From Marivivens sp. LCG002 (lineage in GTDB: Bacteria > Pseudomonadota > Alphaproteobacteria > Rhodobacterales > Rhodobacteraceae): a stretch of 64,000 bases of DNA. The DNA lies in the NCBI RefSeq assembly GCF_030264275.1, contig NZ_CP127165.1, forward strand, positions 1,910,001 to 1,974,000, given 5' to 3'. The notes under the pieces are model-generated. The model was not told the DNA's origin and did no database searches. It saw only the letters and a list, made by a program, of their open reading frames with translations. The stretch's first letter is position 1; every line of letters starts with the position of its first letter. Made by a program: the position numbers and the translations under genes. Positions 24,282 to 33,376 of the stretch are shown one piece after another.

Positions 24282-27122
24282 ATGCCAAACGGGTATCGGA
24301 TAACACTTGGGAGCAACCGAGAACTCAACTCGGGGGACTCATCGACCGCGAGCACCTCCAGTTTTACATCCTATTCCACCATCGGCAGCGGCACCCTTAG
24401 CTATTTCTATTTCTTTCCGCAGTCGGTCACGGGCACCTACTATCTCGGCACCGATCTCGAGGTCTATTTCGTCCCCGACAGCAACCCGCCGTTTGGCGCG
24501 ATCAACTTTCAGGTCGGCACCGCTCCCTCTCCCACGTTCCAACTTTATGAAGGTTCGGCCAGCGACGAGACCTATACCGACGACAACGACAGTGCCTTTA
24601 TTTTCGGGGATGGCGACGTCAGCGGGATTAACTCGGGCAAAGACACGATCTATGCCAACGGCGGGAACGATACGGTCCTCACAGGGGACGGCGGCGACGT
24701 CATTTTTGGGGGATCGGGCGCCGATACCCTTGATGCGGAATCCGGCAATGACTTTGTTTCAGGCGGCACCGAGAATGACACGATCTTCGGAAGTGCAGGT
24801 AACGATGTCCTCTTCGGGGACGGCGGGAGCGATACGATCGACGCAGGGGCCGACACCGATACCGTCTTCGGCGGGAGCGGGTCCGACAGCATCAGTGGCG
24901 GCGATGGCGACGACGCACTTTACGGCGGCGGTTATGACGTAGGCGCGACCGAGCACCTTGCATGGAACCTCCAGTCGGGTTCGGTGACGGGCGGCTTTAC
25001 CCAAGATACTGGCAATATCCGCGTTACCTTCTCCTATGAGGACAGCAACGGCGGGCTACTCGATGATGCCGTCATCGACACAACCCAGCAATATGTCGGC
25101 GCGCAGCCCTATAACCAGAACTCTAGCCTTCGCCTTGACGGTGACGCGCTCACCAATACGAACACCACGACCTCCCGCTCGACGCTGACCTTCAACGCGG
25201 ACAGCGGCAGCGGGGTCACGAACGAAGTTGCGAACGTCAATTTCCGGATCAACGACGTCGACTGGGAAAGTCTGGATCACCGCGACCAGATCATCGTCTA
25301 CGCGTACGACGCCAACAACAATCCGGTCCCCGTCAACCTCACGCTCGGCGGCGCGGATGTTCTGACCAACGGCAACACCGTCACAGCGAATGATGCGGTA
25401 GACGATCCCAATACCGTAGGCGGCTCGGTCCTTGTCGAAATTGCGGGCCCCGTCCATCGCGTTGTCGTCGAATTCAGAAACGTCGGCGTCGGCTTCCAAG
25501 GCGTCTGGCTCACCGACGTCTATTACAACTCGCTCTATCCCGCCACGGATGCCGCCGATACGATTTATGGCGGCAACGGGAACGACGTCATCGACGGCGG
25601 GCTTGGCGCGGACCAGATCTTTGGCGATGGCGGCAACGACACCATTTACGGTGGCGATGGCAACGACAGCATCAATTACGGCTTCGGCAACGACATCGTC
25701 TATGGCGGTGCGGGCGATGACTTTATCGACGATTTGGGTGGGGAGGACTCCACCCCCGATGCGAGCACTGTCTATGGCGGCACGGGCAATGACTTTATTG
25801 CCGGTAGCTCGGGCGGCGACTCGCTTTACGGCGGCGACGACAACGACACCATCTTCGGCGACAGCGGCAACGATTACATCGATGCGGGTAACGGCAACGA
25901 TACCGTTTACGCTGGCAACGGCGAAGATACGGTCTATGGCGGTGCCGGCATCGACACGCTTTACGGCGCGAGCGGCAATGACATCCTCTATGGCGGCGAT
26001 GGCGCCGACAGGATCGAAGGCGGCTCGGAAGCCGATACGATTTACGGCGGAGAAGGTGCCGACAGCATCGACGGCGGCACAGGCAACGACTGGATCAATT
26101 ACGGCGCGGGCGGCGACCTCGTCTATGGTGGTGACGGCAACGATTTTATCGACGATACGGACCAAGCCGCGACTAATGACGCTGCAACGATCTACGGTGG
26201 CGCTGGCAATGACTTTATCTACGGCACTGCCGCCGGTGACACGATCTACGCAGGTGTCGGCTTCGACTCGATCTATAGCGAACTCGGCAACGACGAAGTC
26301 CACTTCGGCGAAGGCGACTATGTCGATGGATCGGATGGGGATGATCTCTTCATCTACGACGGCACGGACGAAACGGGTAACTTTGCGACGACCATCTATG
26401 GCGGCGAAGGCGGCGAGACCAACGGCGACACGCTCCAGCTCGGCTTTTGGGCCGATATGTCGACGCTTACGATCACCAATCCGAATGACAATGCTGCGGG
26501 GTTGTCGGGCTCGATCATGCTCGACAACGGCTCGATCCTCTATTTCAACGAGATCGAGAATATCATCTGCTTCGTGCCGGGCACCCTGATTGCAACACCC
26601 CGCGGCCCCCGAGCGATCGAAACGCTCAAGGTCGGGGACTATGTGATAACGCGGGACCACGGCCCCCAACCGATACGCTGGATCCAAAGTCGAAAAGTGC
26701 CCGCGCTGAACAATCTCGGACCGATCCGCATCCGCAAAGGCGTGATGGACGGGCAGCAACGCGACCTCATCGTCTCGCCACAGCACAGGATTCTGTTCCA
26801 AGGCTATAAGGCCGAGCTTCTTTTCGGAGAGCGCGAAGTTCTCGTATCTGCGCGGCACCTTGTGGATGGCGTTGATATCATCGAGGAAACGCTCAAAGAA
26901 GTCACTTACGTGCACATGCTCTTTGACCGTCACGAAGTGATCTATGCCGAAGGCGCGGCGACCGAGAGTTTTCACCCCGGTGAAAGTTCGATTTCGGGGA
27001 TCACGGATCAGGCCCGCGACGAGCTTTTCCAGATATTCCCAGAGCTTAGAAGCCTTCCGTCATCCTATGGTCAGACGGCGCGGCGCTGCCTACGACAGCA
27101 CGAAGCAACCCTGTTGATCTAG
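24282..27122 (+). CDS. Large RTX calcium-binding protein with C-terminal Hint domain
   Basis: About 946 residues. Residues 1-108 are a beta-rich head; 109-215 and 426-720 are GGxGxDxUx-type RTX nonapeptide blocks; 216-425 is a non-repeat, probably beta-sandwich domain. From Cys763 (CFVPGTLIATPRG) a Hint domain runs to about 905 with SPQHRIL as its second block; no C-terminal His-Asn splice site is seen, so protein splicing is unlikely. Such proteins usually leave by type I secretion, but no exporter genes are here. ATG 24282 has GGAG six bases before it; ATG 24270 is an alternative. The 168-base gap upstream holds AGTAATTACT at 24227-24236, a palindrome. Confidence 0.85.
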   Translation: MPNGYRITLGSNRELNSGDSSTASTSSFTSYSTIGSGTLSYFYFFPQSVTGTYYLGTDLEVYFVPDSNPPFGAINFQVGTAPSPTFQLYEGSASDETYTDDNDSAFIFGDGDVSGINSGKDTIYANGGNDTVLTGDGGDVIFGGSGADTLDAESGNDFVSGGTENDTIFGSAGNDVLFGDGGSDTIDAGADTDTVFGGSGSDSISGGDGDDALYGGGYDVGATEHLAWNLQSGSVTGGFTQDTGNIRVTFSYEDSNGGLLDDAVIDTTQQYVGAQPYNQNSSLRLDGDALTNTNTTTSRSTLTFNADSGSGVTNEVANVNFRINDVDWESLDHRDQIIVYAYDANNNPVPVNLTLGGADVLTNGNTVTANDAVDDPNTVGGSVLVEIAGPVHRVVVEFRNVGVGFQGVWLTDVYYNSLYPATDAADTIYGGNGNDVIDGGLGADQIFGDGGNDTIYGGDGNDSINYGFGNDIVYGGAGDDFIDDLGGEDSTPDASTVYGGTGNDFIAGSSGGDSLYGGDDNDTIFGDSGNDYIDAGNGNDTVYAGNGEDTVYGGAGIDTLYGASGNDILYGGDGADRIEGGSEADTIYGGEGADSIDGGTGNDWINYGAGGDLVYGGDGNDFIDDTDQAATNDAATIYGGAGNDFIYGTAAGDTIYAGVGFDSIYSELGNDEVHFGEGDYVDGSDGDDLFIYDGTDETGNFATTIYGGEGGETNGDTLQLGFWADMSTLTITNPNDNAAGLSGSIMLDNGSILYFNEIENIICFVPGTLIATPRGPRAIETLKVGDYVITRDHGPQPIRWIQSRKVPALNNLGPIRIRKGVMDGQQRDLIVSPQHRILFQGYKAELLFGEREVLVSARHLVDGVDIIEETLKEVTYVHMLFDRHEVIYAEGAATESFHPGESSISGITDQARDELFQIFPELRSLPSSYGQTARRCLRQHEATLLI

Positions 27123-27895
27123 ACAGCCCTTGCGTAATCCCGTGCGCGGCGCTTGGCGGCAAATTCATACGTTGCCTTGCCGAACGCTTCAAACAGCGGG
27201 CGCGAGACGGGATCATTCGCGGCATTCCACTCGGGATGCCACTGAACCGACATCGTAAATCCGGGTGCATCCTTGATATAGAGCGCCTCGGGCGTGCCGT
27301 CGGGTGCATAGCCGTCGATCACGACGCGTGCCCCTGCGACTTTGATCCCCTGCCCGTGCAACGTGTTGGTCAACACCTCGCGCGCACCGAACAGGGAATG
27401 GAACGGCCCGTTTTCGGTCAGCGTGACGATATGGCGAAGCGCGAATTTTTCTTCGAGCGTGCCATCGGGCGGCATTCTGTGATTGTCGCGTCCCGGAAGG
27501 TCACGAATTTCGGGATAGAGTGAGCCGCCCATAGCGACGTTCACTTCCTGAAACCCACGGCAAACACCCAAAAACGGTTGCCCGCGTTCAACACAGGCCC
27601 GCACCAAGGGAAGCGTGATCGCATCGCGGCTCCGGTCAAAGATCCCGTGGGCAGGCGTTTCCTCTTCGCCGTATTCCTCGGGATGAACGTTGGGCCGACC
27701 GCCGGTCAGCAAAAATCCATCACAGGTTTCAAGCAGTTCCTCGACCGAAACGATCGAAGGGTCCGCAGGAATGATCATCGGCAGGCATTTCGAAACGTTG
27801 GACACTGCGCAGGAATTCATGGTTCCGCCTGCGTGGGTCTCGTATTCTTCATTGATCAGCGTAGCGTTCCCGATGATGCCGACGACTGGGCGCAT
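27119..27895 (-). CDS. Gamma-glutamyl-GABA hydrolase-type class I amidotransferase (PuuD family)
   Basis: A 258-residue peptidase C26 protein. The nucleophile is Cys in FLGVCRGFQEVNVA near 115, and the base/acid pair is in SVQWHPEWNA near 228. DGFLLTGGRPNVHPEEY near 60 is also typical. PuuD enzymes hydrolyse gamma-glutamyl-GABA in putrescine breakdown. The other candidate gamma-glutamylation genes are 18 kb away. It overlaps the RTX gene by four bases tail to tail. Confidence 0.9.
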   Translation of the reverse strand: MRPVVGIIGNATLINEEYETHAGGTMNSCAVSNVSKCLPMIIPADPSIVSVEELLETCDGFLLTGGRPNVHPEEYGEEETPAHGIFDRSRDAITLPLVRACVERGQPFLGVCRGFQEVNVAMGGSLYPEIRDLPGRDNHRMPPDGTLEEKFALRHIVTLTENGPFHSLFGAREVLTNTLHGQGIKVAGARVVIDGYAPDGTPEALYIKDAPGFTMSVQWHPEWNAANDPVSRPLFEAFGKATYEFAAKRRARDYARAV

Positions 27896-28055
27896 TTGCT
27901 CGTTTCTCCTTGCTCTTGGTCAAAAGTAACGCGTCACCAACGCATTGGAAAGCCCCAGCGCCGCAGGGTCACAGAGAGTTTGGCGCCGCCGCGTTCGTGA
28001 TGAAAACTTCGGCAGGTTCCCAACTATGTGTTGCCGAAAGTCACAAAGCATGAAA

Positions 28056-28075
28056 ACTTAGCTACATGGCTAAGT
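28056..28075. promoter_or_regulatory. Inverted repeat over the ArsR start codon, probable auto-operator
   Basis: ACTTAGC and GCTAAGT flank a six-base spacer that contains the ATG of the ArsR gene. The seven-base arms are perfect. ArsR regulators often bind such short repeats near their own promoter. No ribosome binding site is evident upstream, which would fit a leaderless message. Confidence 0.6.
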
Positions 28076-28419
28076 ATGATTCCTCGCTCGATGTCATTTT
28101 CACCGCTTTGGGCGATCCGACGCGTCGCGGAATCCTTGCGCGACTTGGCCAAGGCCCCGCGAGTGTGACCGAACTTGCCGAAGATTATGACATCAGCCTA
28201 CCGAGCTTTATGGGACACCTGCGCAAGCTCGAAGACGCCGGATTGATCACCTCGGAGAAGCAGGGGCGTGTGAGAACCTGTGCTCTCAACCCCGAGGCTA
28301 TGGGGCCCGCCACCGATTGGCTCGATGAACAAAGGAACCTTTGGGAAGCGCGGCTCGATCGATTTGAAGACTATGTTATCAACCTTATGAAAGAGCGCCA
28401 GAATGGACCTCAATCCTGA
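28066..28419 (+). CDS. ArsR-family transcriptional regulator
   Basis: A 117-residue winged-helix repressor. FTALGDPTRRGILARL near 12-27 and the recognition region SLPSFMGHLRKLEDAGLI near 44-61 are diagnostic. There is no cysteine metal-binding pair, so it is probably of the non-metal type that is often found beside SRPBCC (AHSA1) proteins. It overlaps the first SRPBCC gene by 17 bases, making a three-gene operon likely. Confidence 0.93.
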   Translation: MAKYDSSLDVIFTALGDPTRRGILARLGQGPASVTELAEDYDISLPSFMGHLRKLEDAGLITSEKQGRVRTCALNPEAMGPATDWLDEQRNLWEARLDRFEDYVINLMKERQNGPQS

Positions 28420-28882
28420 AACCGACCTCCACTTTACCCGCACCCTTCCCGTGCCTGCGGCGCTCGTCTACGAATGCTGGACCCAGCCCGAGCATATCAA
28501 GAATTTCTTCGTCCCCCGTCCCCACAAGGTGACGAGCGCCGAACTCGATGTGCGCGTGGGCGGACGTTTCAATACGACCTTTGATGTCGACGGCAATGTA
28601 ATGGAAAACAACGGGGTCTACCTCGAAGTCGTGCCGAACGAAAAACTGGTCTTTACAGATACTTATTCCGAAGGTTGGAAGCCCGCAGCGGAACCGTTCA
28701 TGACAGCGATCCTGCTTCTCAAGGATCATGGGGACGGCACTTGCGACTATACCGCGATTGCCCGTCACCGCTCGGCCGACACTGCCAAACAACACGAGCA
28801 GATGGGCTTTTATGACGGTTGGGGCACGGTCGTCGACCAGCTCGTCGAATACGCCCAGACCTTGTTGGCGGAACGTGCATGA
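28403..28882 (+). CDS. SRPBCC (AHSA1-like) protein, first of two
   Basis: A 159-residue START/SRPBCC-fold protein. TRTLPVPAALVYECWTQPEHIKNFF near the N-terminus (shown here in its recognisable form, split by family blocks) and VGGRFNTTF, then GFYDGWGTVVDQLVEY at the C-terminus, are typical. The fold is a ligand pocket or chaperone-activator module. The function is unknown, but these genes commonly travel with ArsR regulators. Its stop overlaps the ATG of the second copy. Confidence 0.87.
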   Translation: MDLNPETDLHFTRTLPVPAALVYECWTQPEHIKNFFVPRPHKVTSAELDVRVGGRFNTTFDVDGNVMENNGVYLEVVPNEKLVFTDTYSEGWKPAAEPFMTAILLLKDHGDGTCDYTAIARHRSADTAKQHEQMGFYDGWGTVVDQLVEYAQTLLAERA

Positions 28883-29319
28883 GCACCGCGCGCACCATGA
28901 CACTGACAAGGCGTTTTGAAGCGCCTTGTGACGTGGTTTTCGCGGCTTGGACCGATCCCGAAGCAATACCGCAGTGGTTTGGCCCCGAGGGGTTCCACTG
29001 TGAAACGGTCGAGATCGACCTTCGCGAAGGCGGCCAATGGATTTTCGAGATGGTGGGGCTTGGGATGCGGTTTCATAACCGCCATCGCTATACGCGGATC
29101 GTTCCGAACGAGCGGATCGAATTCATGATGGATGATGGCGACAACGACGCCGCTCCGATGGAAGTGACGGTGCTGATGACCCCCGAGGGCAGCGGCACCC
29201 GGCTCACCCATTCGGTGGTTTTCCCCTCGCTCGAGGCGCTTCAGGCGGCCAAGGATTACAAAGCCGAAGAGATGGGCCAGACGACACTATCCAAGCTCGC
29301 GGCCTTTATCGGCGCCTAG
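28879..29319 (+). CDS. SRPBCC (AHSA1-like) protein, second of two
   Basis: A 146-residue paralogue of the preceding protein. [18 protein letters not shown] and [11 protein letters not shown] are the family blocks. The ATG lies in an ATGA overlap with the stop of the first copy, so translation is coupled. It ends opposite a small DUF2256 gene with a four-base overlap. The role is unknown and a lipid or hydrophobic ligand is possible. Confidence 0.87.
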   Translation: MSTARTMTLTRRFEAPCDVVFAAWTDPEAIPQWFGPEGFHCETVEIDLREGGQWIFEMVGLGMRFHNRHRYTRIVPNERIEFMMDDGDNDAAPMEVTVLMTPEGSGTRLTHSVVFPSLEALQAAKDYKAEEMGQTTLSKLAAFIGA

Positions 29320-29468
29320 CTCTTGCCCTTGCGCAGGCCCCGACATTTGTCCGAGCAATAGCGGACCTCGTCCCACACCTTGGCCCATTTCTTGCGCCAG
29401 GTAAAAGGACGCCCGCAGCTCGGACAAAGCTTTGTCGGCAAATCGGATTTCTTGATCATCTTTCCCAT
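29316..29468 (-). CDS. DUF2256 small zinc-finger-like protein
   Basis: A 50-residue protein with [19 protein letters not shown] and [14 protein letters not shown], two CxxC pairs that probably bind zinc. This pattern defines DUF2256, a family of unknown function. The start at ATG 29468 gives MGKMIKKS; the Met at residue 4 is the usual family start and is possible. No neighbour gives a clue. Confidence 0.85.
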   Translation of the reverse strand: MGKMIKKSDLPTKLCPSCGRPFTWRKKWAKVWDEVRYCSDKCRGLRKGKS

Positions 29469-29598
29469 GTCGCCAGAGCTAGGCTCACGCTTTGGTAGGA
29501 CAAGGAAATATTTTGTTGTTAGCGCTCTCTCGCGTCTTGCGGCATCACCGAGGCGGCCATAACGTCGGCCCAATCAATGATACCAGACGGAGACGACT

Positions 29599-32151
29599 GT
29601 GAAAGACGCAAGCCCCCAGACGATCTATCTCAAAGACTATACGCCGCCCGCCTATCTGGTGGAGAAGGTAGATCTGACCTTTCGTCTTGCGCCAAGCGCC
29701 ACGCGGGTGCTGAGCAAAATTTCCTTCAAGCCAAACCCCGCATCCCAAAGCCGCGACTTCTTTCTCCATGGCGAGCAGCTCAAACTGATTTCGGCCAAGA
29801 TCGACGGCAAGAGCATCACGCCCGAAGTCGTCGAAGGCGGGATCAAAGCGGATGTTCCCGATGCTCCGTTCATTTGGGAAGCCGAGGTTGAAATCGATCC
29901 CGCTGGCAACACGGCGCTCGAGGGGCTTTATATGTCGGGGGGCATGTATTCGACCCAATGCGAGGCCGAGGGCTTTCGCAAGATCACATTCTATCCCGAT
30001 CGTCCCGATGTGCTCGCGCCGTTCTCCGTTCGGATCGAAAGCGATATGCCTGTTCTTCTCTCGAACGGGAACAAGGGCGCGATGGGCGACGGCTTTGCCG
30101 AGTGGCACGATCCTTGGCCCAAACCCGCGTATCTTTTCGCGCTGGTCGCAGGCGATCTTGTGAACCATCCCGACACATTCACAACGATGTCGGGCAAAGA
30201 GGTCGAGTTGAACATCTGGGTGCGCAAGGACGACATCGGCAAATGCGCCTTCGGGATCGACGCCCTCAAACGGTCGATGAAATGGGACGAAGAGGTCTAT
30301 GGCCGCGAATACGATCTTGATATCTTCAACATCGTTGCGGTGGATGATTTCAACATGGGCGCCATGGAAAACAAAGGGTTGAACATTTTCAACTCCTCCT
30401 GCGTTCTGGCCAGCCCTGCCACATCGACAGATGCGACCTTCGAACGGATCGAAGCCATCGTCGCGCACGAGTATTTCCACAATTGGACGGGTAACCGCAT
30501 CACTTGCCGCGACTGGTTCCAGCTTTGCCTCAAGGAAGGTTTGACCGTTTTCCGCGATCAGCAATTTACAGGCGACATGCGCAGCCACGCGGTCAAACGG
30601 ATCGACGATGCCCAGCTTTTGCGCAGCAATCAATTCAAAGAGGACGCAGGCCCCCTCGCCCATCCCGTCCGCCCCGAGAGCTTTGTCGAGATCAACAATT
30701 TCTACACCGTGACCGTCTATGAAAAGGGTGCGGAAATCATCGGGATGCTCAAGCGGCTTGTCGGTGACGAAGGGTATGCCAAAGCGCTCGATCTCTATTT
30801 CGACCGCCATGACGGGGACGCGGCCACCATCGAAGACTGGATCAAGGTCTTCGAGGATGCGACAGGCCGCGATCTGAGCCAATTCAAGCTCTGGTATTCG
30901 CAAGCCGGCACGCCCCGTCTCAAGATCCGTGAAGAGTGGAACGACGCCACCTTTACGCTCCACATCGCCCAAGAAACGCTCCCGACACCCGGTCAACCGA
31001 ACAAAGTGCCGCTGGTGATCCCCGTGGCGGTCGGGCTTTTGGGGGCGAACGGTGACGAAGTCGTCCCGACCCAAATCCTCGAACTGACCCAAGCCGAACA
31101 GAGCTTTAGCTTTAGCGGGCTCGGCTCTCGCCCGATCCCGTCGATCCTTCGGGATTTTTCGGCACCTGTGATCCTTGAACGCGAACAGTCCGCCGAGGAA
31201 CAGGCCTTCCTACTCGCCCATGACACCGACCCGTTCAACAAATGGGAAGCGGGCCAGCTGCTTGCCCGTGACGTGCTTTTGGCCATGATCGAGAGCGGGG
31301 ACACCGACGACAAAGGGTATATCGATGCGCTCCGCCGTGCGCTGCGCGACGAGTCCCTCGATCCCGCCTTCCGCGCCAAACTCCTTGCTCTTCCGACGGA
31401 AGAGGCGCTCTCAATCGCACTTGCCGCGCGTGGCGTTGTGCCTGATCCCGATCTTATCCATGAACAGCGCGAAGCTTTCAGGCTCTCGATTGCCCAACAT
31501 GCTTTGATCGAACTGTCCAACATCTATCTGATCCATCAGGTCCATGGACCCTATGCGCCTTCAGCGGAGCAGGCGGGCAAGCGCGCGCTCACAAATGCGG
31601 CGCTCAACTTCATCAGCCTTGTGGATGGCGGTGCGGCTGCAACCTCGCAGTTTGCGGGTGCCGACAACATGACCCAGGAATACGAGGCACTTTGCGCGCT
31701 TCTTCGTATCGACGCAGGGCAGGAAGAGCTTTTGAGTTTTGCAGACAGCTGGAAAGACGACCGCCTTGTGATGGATATGTGGTTCCGTGCCCAAGTCGCC
31801 TGTGCCAATCCCGCGGACGCCGTGGCCATCGCACGCAATCTGGCGCGCCACAAAAAATTCGATTGGAAAAACCCGAACCGCTTCCGCGCCGTTTTCGGCG
31901 CTTTGGCCATGAACCACGCGGGCTTCAACGCCATAGACGGATCGGGCTATGACCTTCTTGCGGACTGGCTGATCAAGCTCGATCCTGTGAACCCGCAGAC
32001 CACTGCGCGGGTTTCGGGCTCGTTCCAAAGCTGGACCCGCTACGATGAGGACCGCAAGGCAAAGGCCGAAGCGGCTCTGACGCGCATCAAATCCACACCG
32101 AACCTGAGCCGCGACACCACCGAGATGGTGACGCGACTTCTTTCGAAATAA
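29599..32151 (+). CDS. pepN: Aminopeptidase N (M1 family)
   Basis: An 850-residue cytosolic zinc aminopeptidase of normal PepN length. The substrate motif GAMEN is at 254-258 and the zinc site is HEYFH at 290-294 with Glu313. The C-terminal half is the helical PepN-type domain. It trims N-terminal residues from peptides. The start is GTG 29599 after GACGGAGACGACT. An ATG 20 bases earlier is in another frame. It is followed 18 bases later by an MFS gene. Confidence 0.95.
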   Translation: MKDASPQTIYLKDYTPPAYLVEKVDLTFRLAPSATRVLSKISFKPNPASQSRDFFLHGEQLKLISAKIDGKSITPEVVEGGIKADVPDAPFIWEAEVEIDPAGNTALEGLYMSGGMYSTQCEAEGFRKITFYPDRPDVLAPFSVRIESDMPVLLSNGNKGAMGDGFAEWHDPWPKPAYLFALVAGDLVNHPDTFTTMSGKEVELNIWVRKDDIGKCAFGIDALKRSMKWDEEVYGREYDLDIFNIVAVDDFNMGAMENKGLNIFNSSCVLASPATSTDATFERIEAIVAHEYFHNWTGNRITCRDWFQLCLKEGLTVFRDQQFTGDMRSHAVKRIDDAQLLRSNQFKEDAGPLAHPVRPESFVEINNFYTVTVYEKGAEIIGMLKRLVGDEGYAKALDLYFDRHDGDAATIEDWIKVFEDATGRDLSQFKLWYSQAGTPRLKIREEWNDATFTLHIAQETLPTPGQPNKVPLVIPVAVGLLGANGDEVVPTQILELTQAEQSFSFSGLGSRPIPSILRDFSAPVILEREQSAEEQAFLLAHDTDPFNKWEAGQLLARDVLLAMIESGDTDDKGYIDALRRALRDESLDPAFRAKLLALPTEEALSIALAARGVVPDPDLIHEQREAFRLSIAQHALIELSNIYLIHQVHGPYAPSAEQAGKRALTNAALNFISLVDGGAAATSQFAGADNMTQEYEALCALLRIDAGQEELLSFADSWKDDRLVMDMWFRAQVACANPADAVAIARNLARHKKFDWKNPNRFRAVFGALAMNHAGFNAIDGSGYDLLADWLIKLDPVNPQTTARVSGSFQSWTRYDEDRKAKAEAALTRIKSTPNLSRDTTEMVTRLLSK

Positions 32152-32169
32152 CTCTGAAAGCTGCAAAAA

Positions 32170-33303
32170 ATGCCTGATTACTCAGCAACTGCCCCTGCGC
32201 GTCTTGCCACGCGGCTTGCGTTTTTCGCAGCGGGCTTTGCAATGGCCTGTTGGGCCCCTCTTATTCCTTTTGCCAAGGAAAACATCGGCGCGGACGAAGC
32301 GACTTTGGGCCTCTTATTGCTCTGCATCGGGATCGGCTCTCTCATTGCGATGCCCTTGACGGGATGGCTTGCCGCGCGCAGCGGTGCCAAGCCGATGATC
32401 CTGATCGGTGGGTTCGGACTTGCGCTTGCTCTGCCGTTTCTGATTGCAGCACAGAGCCTTTGGCTCTTGGCGACCCTTCTTCTCTTTATCGGCGCCTTCT
32501 TGGGCACCATCGACGTGTCGATGAACATTCACGCGGTCGAAGTCGAGAACACAGAAGATCGGCCTTTGATGTCGGGCTTTCATGCCCAATTCAGCATCGG
32601 CGGCTTTGCTGGGGCTACGCTCATCACCTATCTTCTGTCTCGCGGGGTCGAAGCCCAAGTCGCCATCCTCGTCGGCGGGGCAATCACATTTGCGGTCATG
32701 GCCTTCGCCGCGCCGCGCTTCCTCAAGGCAAAGGGCGGTGATCCCGTGCCATTTGCTCTTCCCAAGGGGATCGTCGTTCTCTTGGCTGCGCTGACGGCGA
32801 TCACCTTCCTCGTCGAAGGCGCAATCCTCGATTGGAGCGCTCTGCTTCTTGTCGAACGCCAGATTACACCTGTCGAACAGGCTGGCACCGCCTATATCCT
32901 CTTCTCGATCGCGATGGTGATCGGCCGTCTCACAGGGGACAAAGTGGTCGCCGCGCTCGGCGGGTTCCGCATTCTGCTTCTTGGGGGCCTTTTGACCGCT
33001 GTGGGGCTGGCCATGACGGTTCTCATGCCTTGGCCGATCGCCTCGCTCGCGGGCTTTCTCCTTGTCGGGATCGGGGCGGCGAACATCGTGCCTGTTCTTT
33101 TCTCGGCGGCGGGCAAGCAAAAGATCATGCCGGCAGGGATGGCCATCGCTTCAGTAACAACCACGGGCTATGCAGGCATCCTCATGGGCCCTGCAATTAT
33201 CGGCTTTGCGGCGCAAATCATCACCCTCCCGCTTGCCTTTGGCTTGCTGGCCCTGATGATGCTCGCGATCCCGCTCTCGGCGCGCGTTGCGACGAAACGC
33301 TAA
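32170..33303 (+). CDS. Major facilitator superfamily transporter
   Basis: A 377-residue carrier with about 12 membrane helices. FFAAGFAMACWAPLIPFAKE at the start and TGWLAARSGAKP, the loop 2-3 signature, are visible, as is FLGTIDVSMNIHAVEVE. It resembles the YbjJ-type MFS group, whose substrates are poorly known. It is downstream of pepN by 18 bases and upstream of modA by 73 bases. Whether it is cotranscribed with modABC is not clear. Confidence 0.88.
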   Translation: MPDYSATAPARLATRLAFFAAGFAMACWAPLIPFAKENIGADEATLGLLLLCIGIGSLIAMPLTGWLAARSGAKPMILIGGFGLALALPFLIAAQSLWLLATLLLFIGAFLGTIDVSMNIHAVEVENTEDRPLMSGFHAQFSIGGFAGATLITYLLSRGVEAQVAILVGGAITFAVMAFAAPRFLKAKGGDPVPFALPKGIVVLLAALTAITFLVEGAILDWSALLLVERQITPVEQAGTAYILFSIAMVIGRLTGDKVVAALGGFRILLLGGLLTAVGLAMTVLMPWPIASLAGFLLVGIGAANIVPVLFSAAGKQKIMPAGMAIASVTTTGYAGILMGPAIIGFAAQIITLPLAFGLLALMMLAIPLSARVATKR

Positions 33304-33376
33304 GTCAGATCAGAGCATTACAGCTTGCGCGGGCGCAGGGGGGCGATATGGTCAAGGCAACCCGAAAGGAGCCAAG

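Noticed and set aside
24307-24942. A 211-codon frame overlapping the RTX gene in another plus-strand frame
   Set aside because: Ser/Thr/Arg-rich low-complexity translation produced by the repeat codons of the RTX frame.
25056-26975. A 639-codon open frame antisense to the RTX/Hint gene
   Set aside because: It mirrors the repetitive GGxGxD coding of the sense strand; its translation is an Ala/Val/Ile/Asp-rich repeat with no family motif, and no ribosome binding site fits. The sense frame has clear domains.
29545-31092. A 515-codon open frame antisense to pepN
   Set aside because: The sense strand has the intact GAMEN and HExxH zinc motifs. The antisense product has no recognisable motif.
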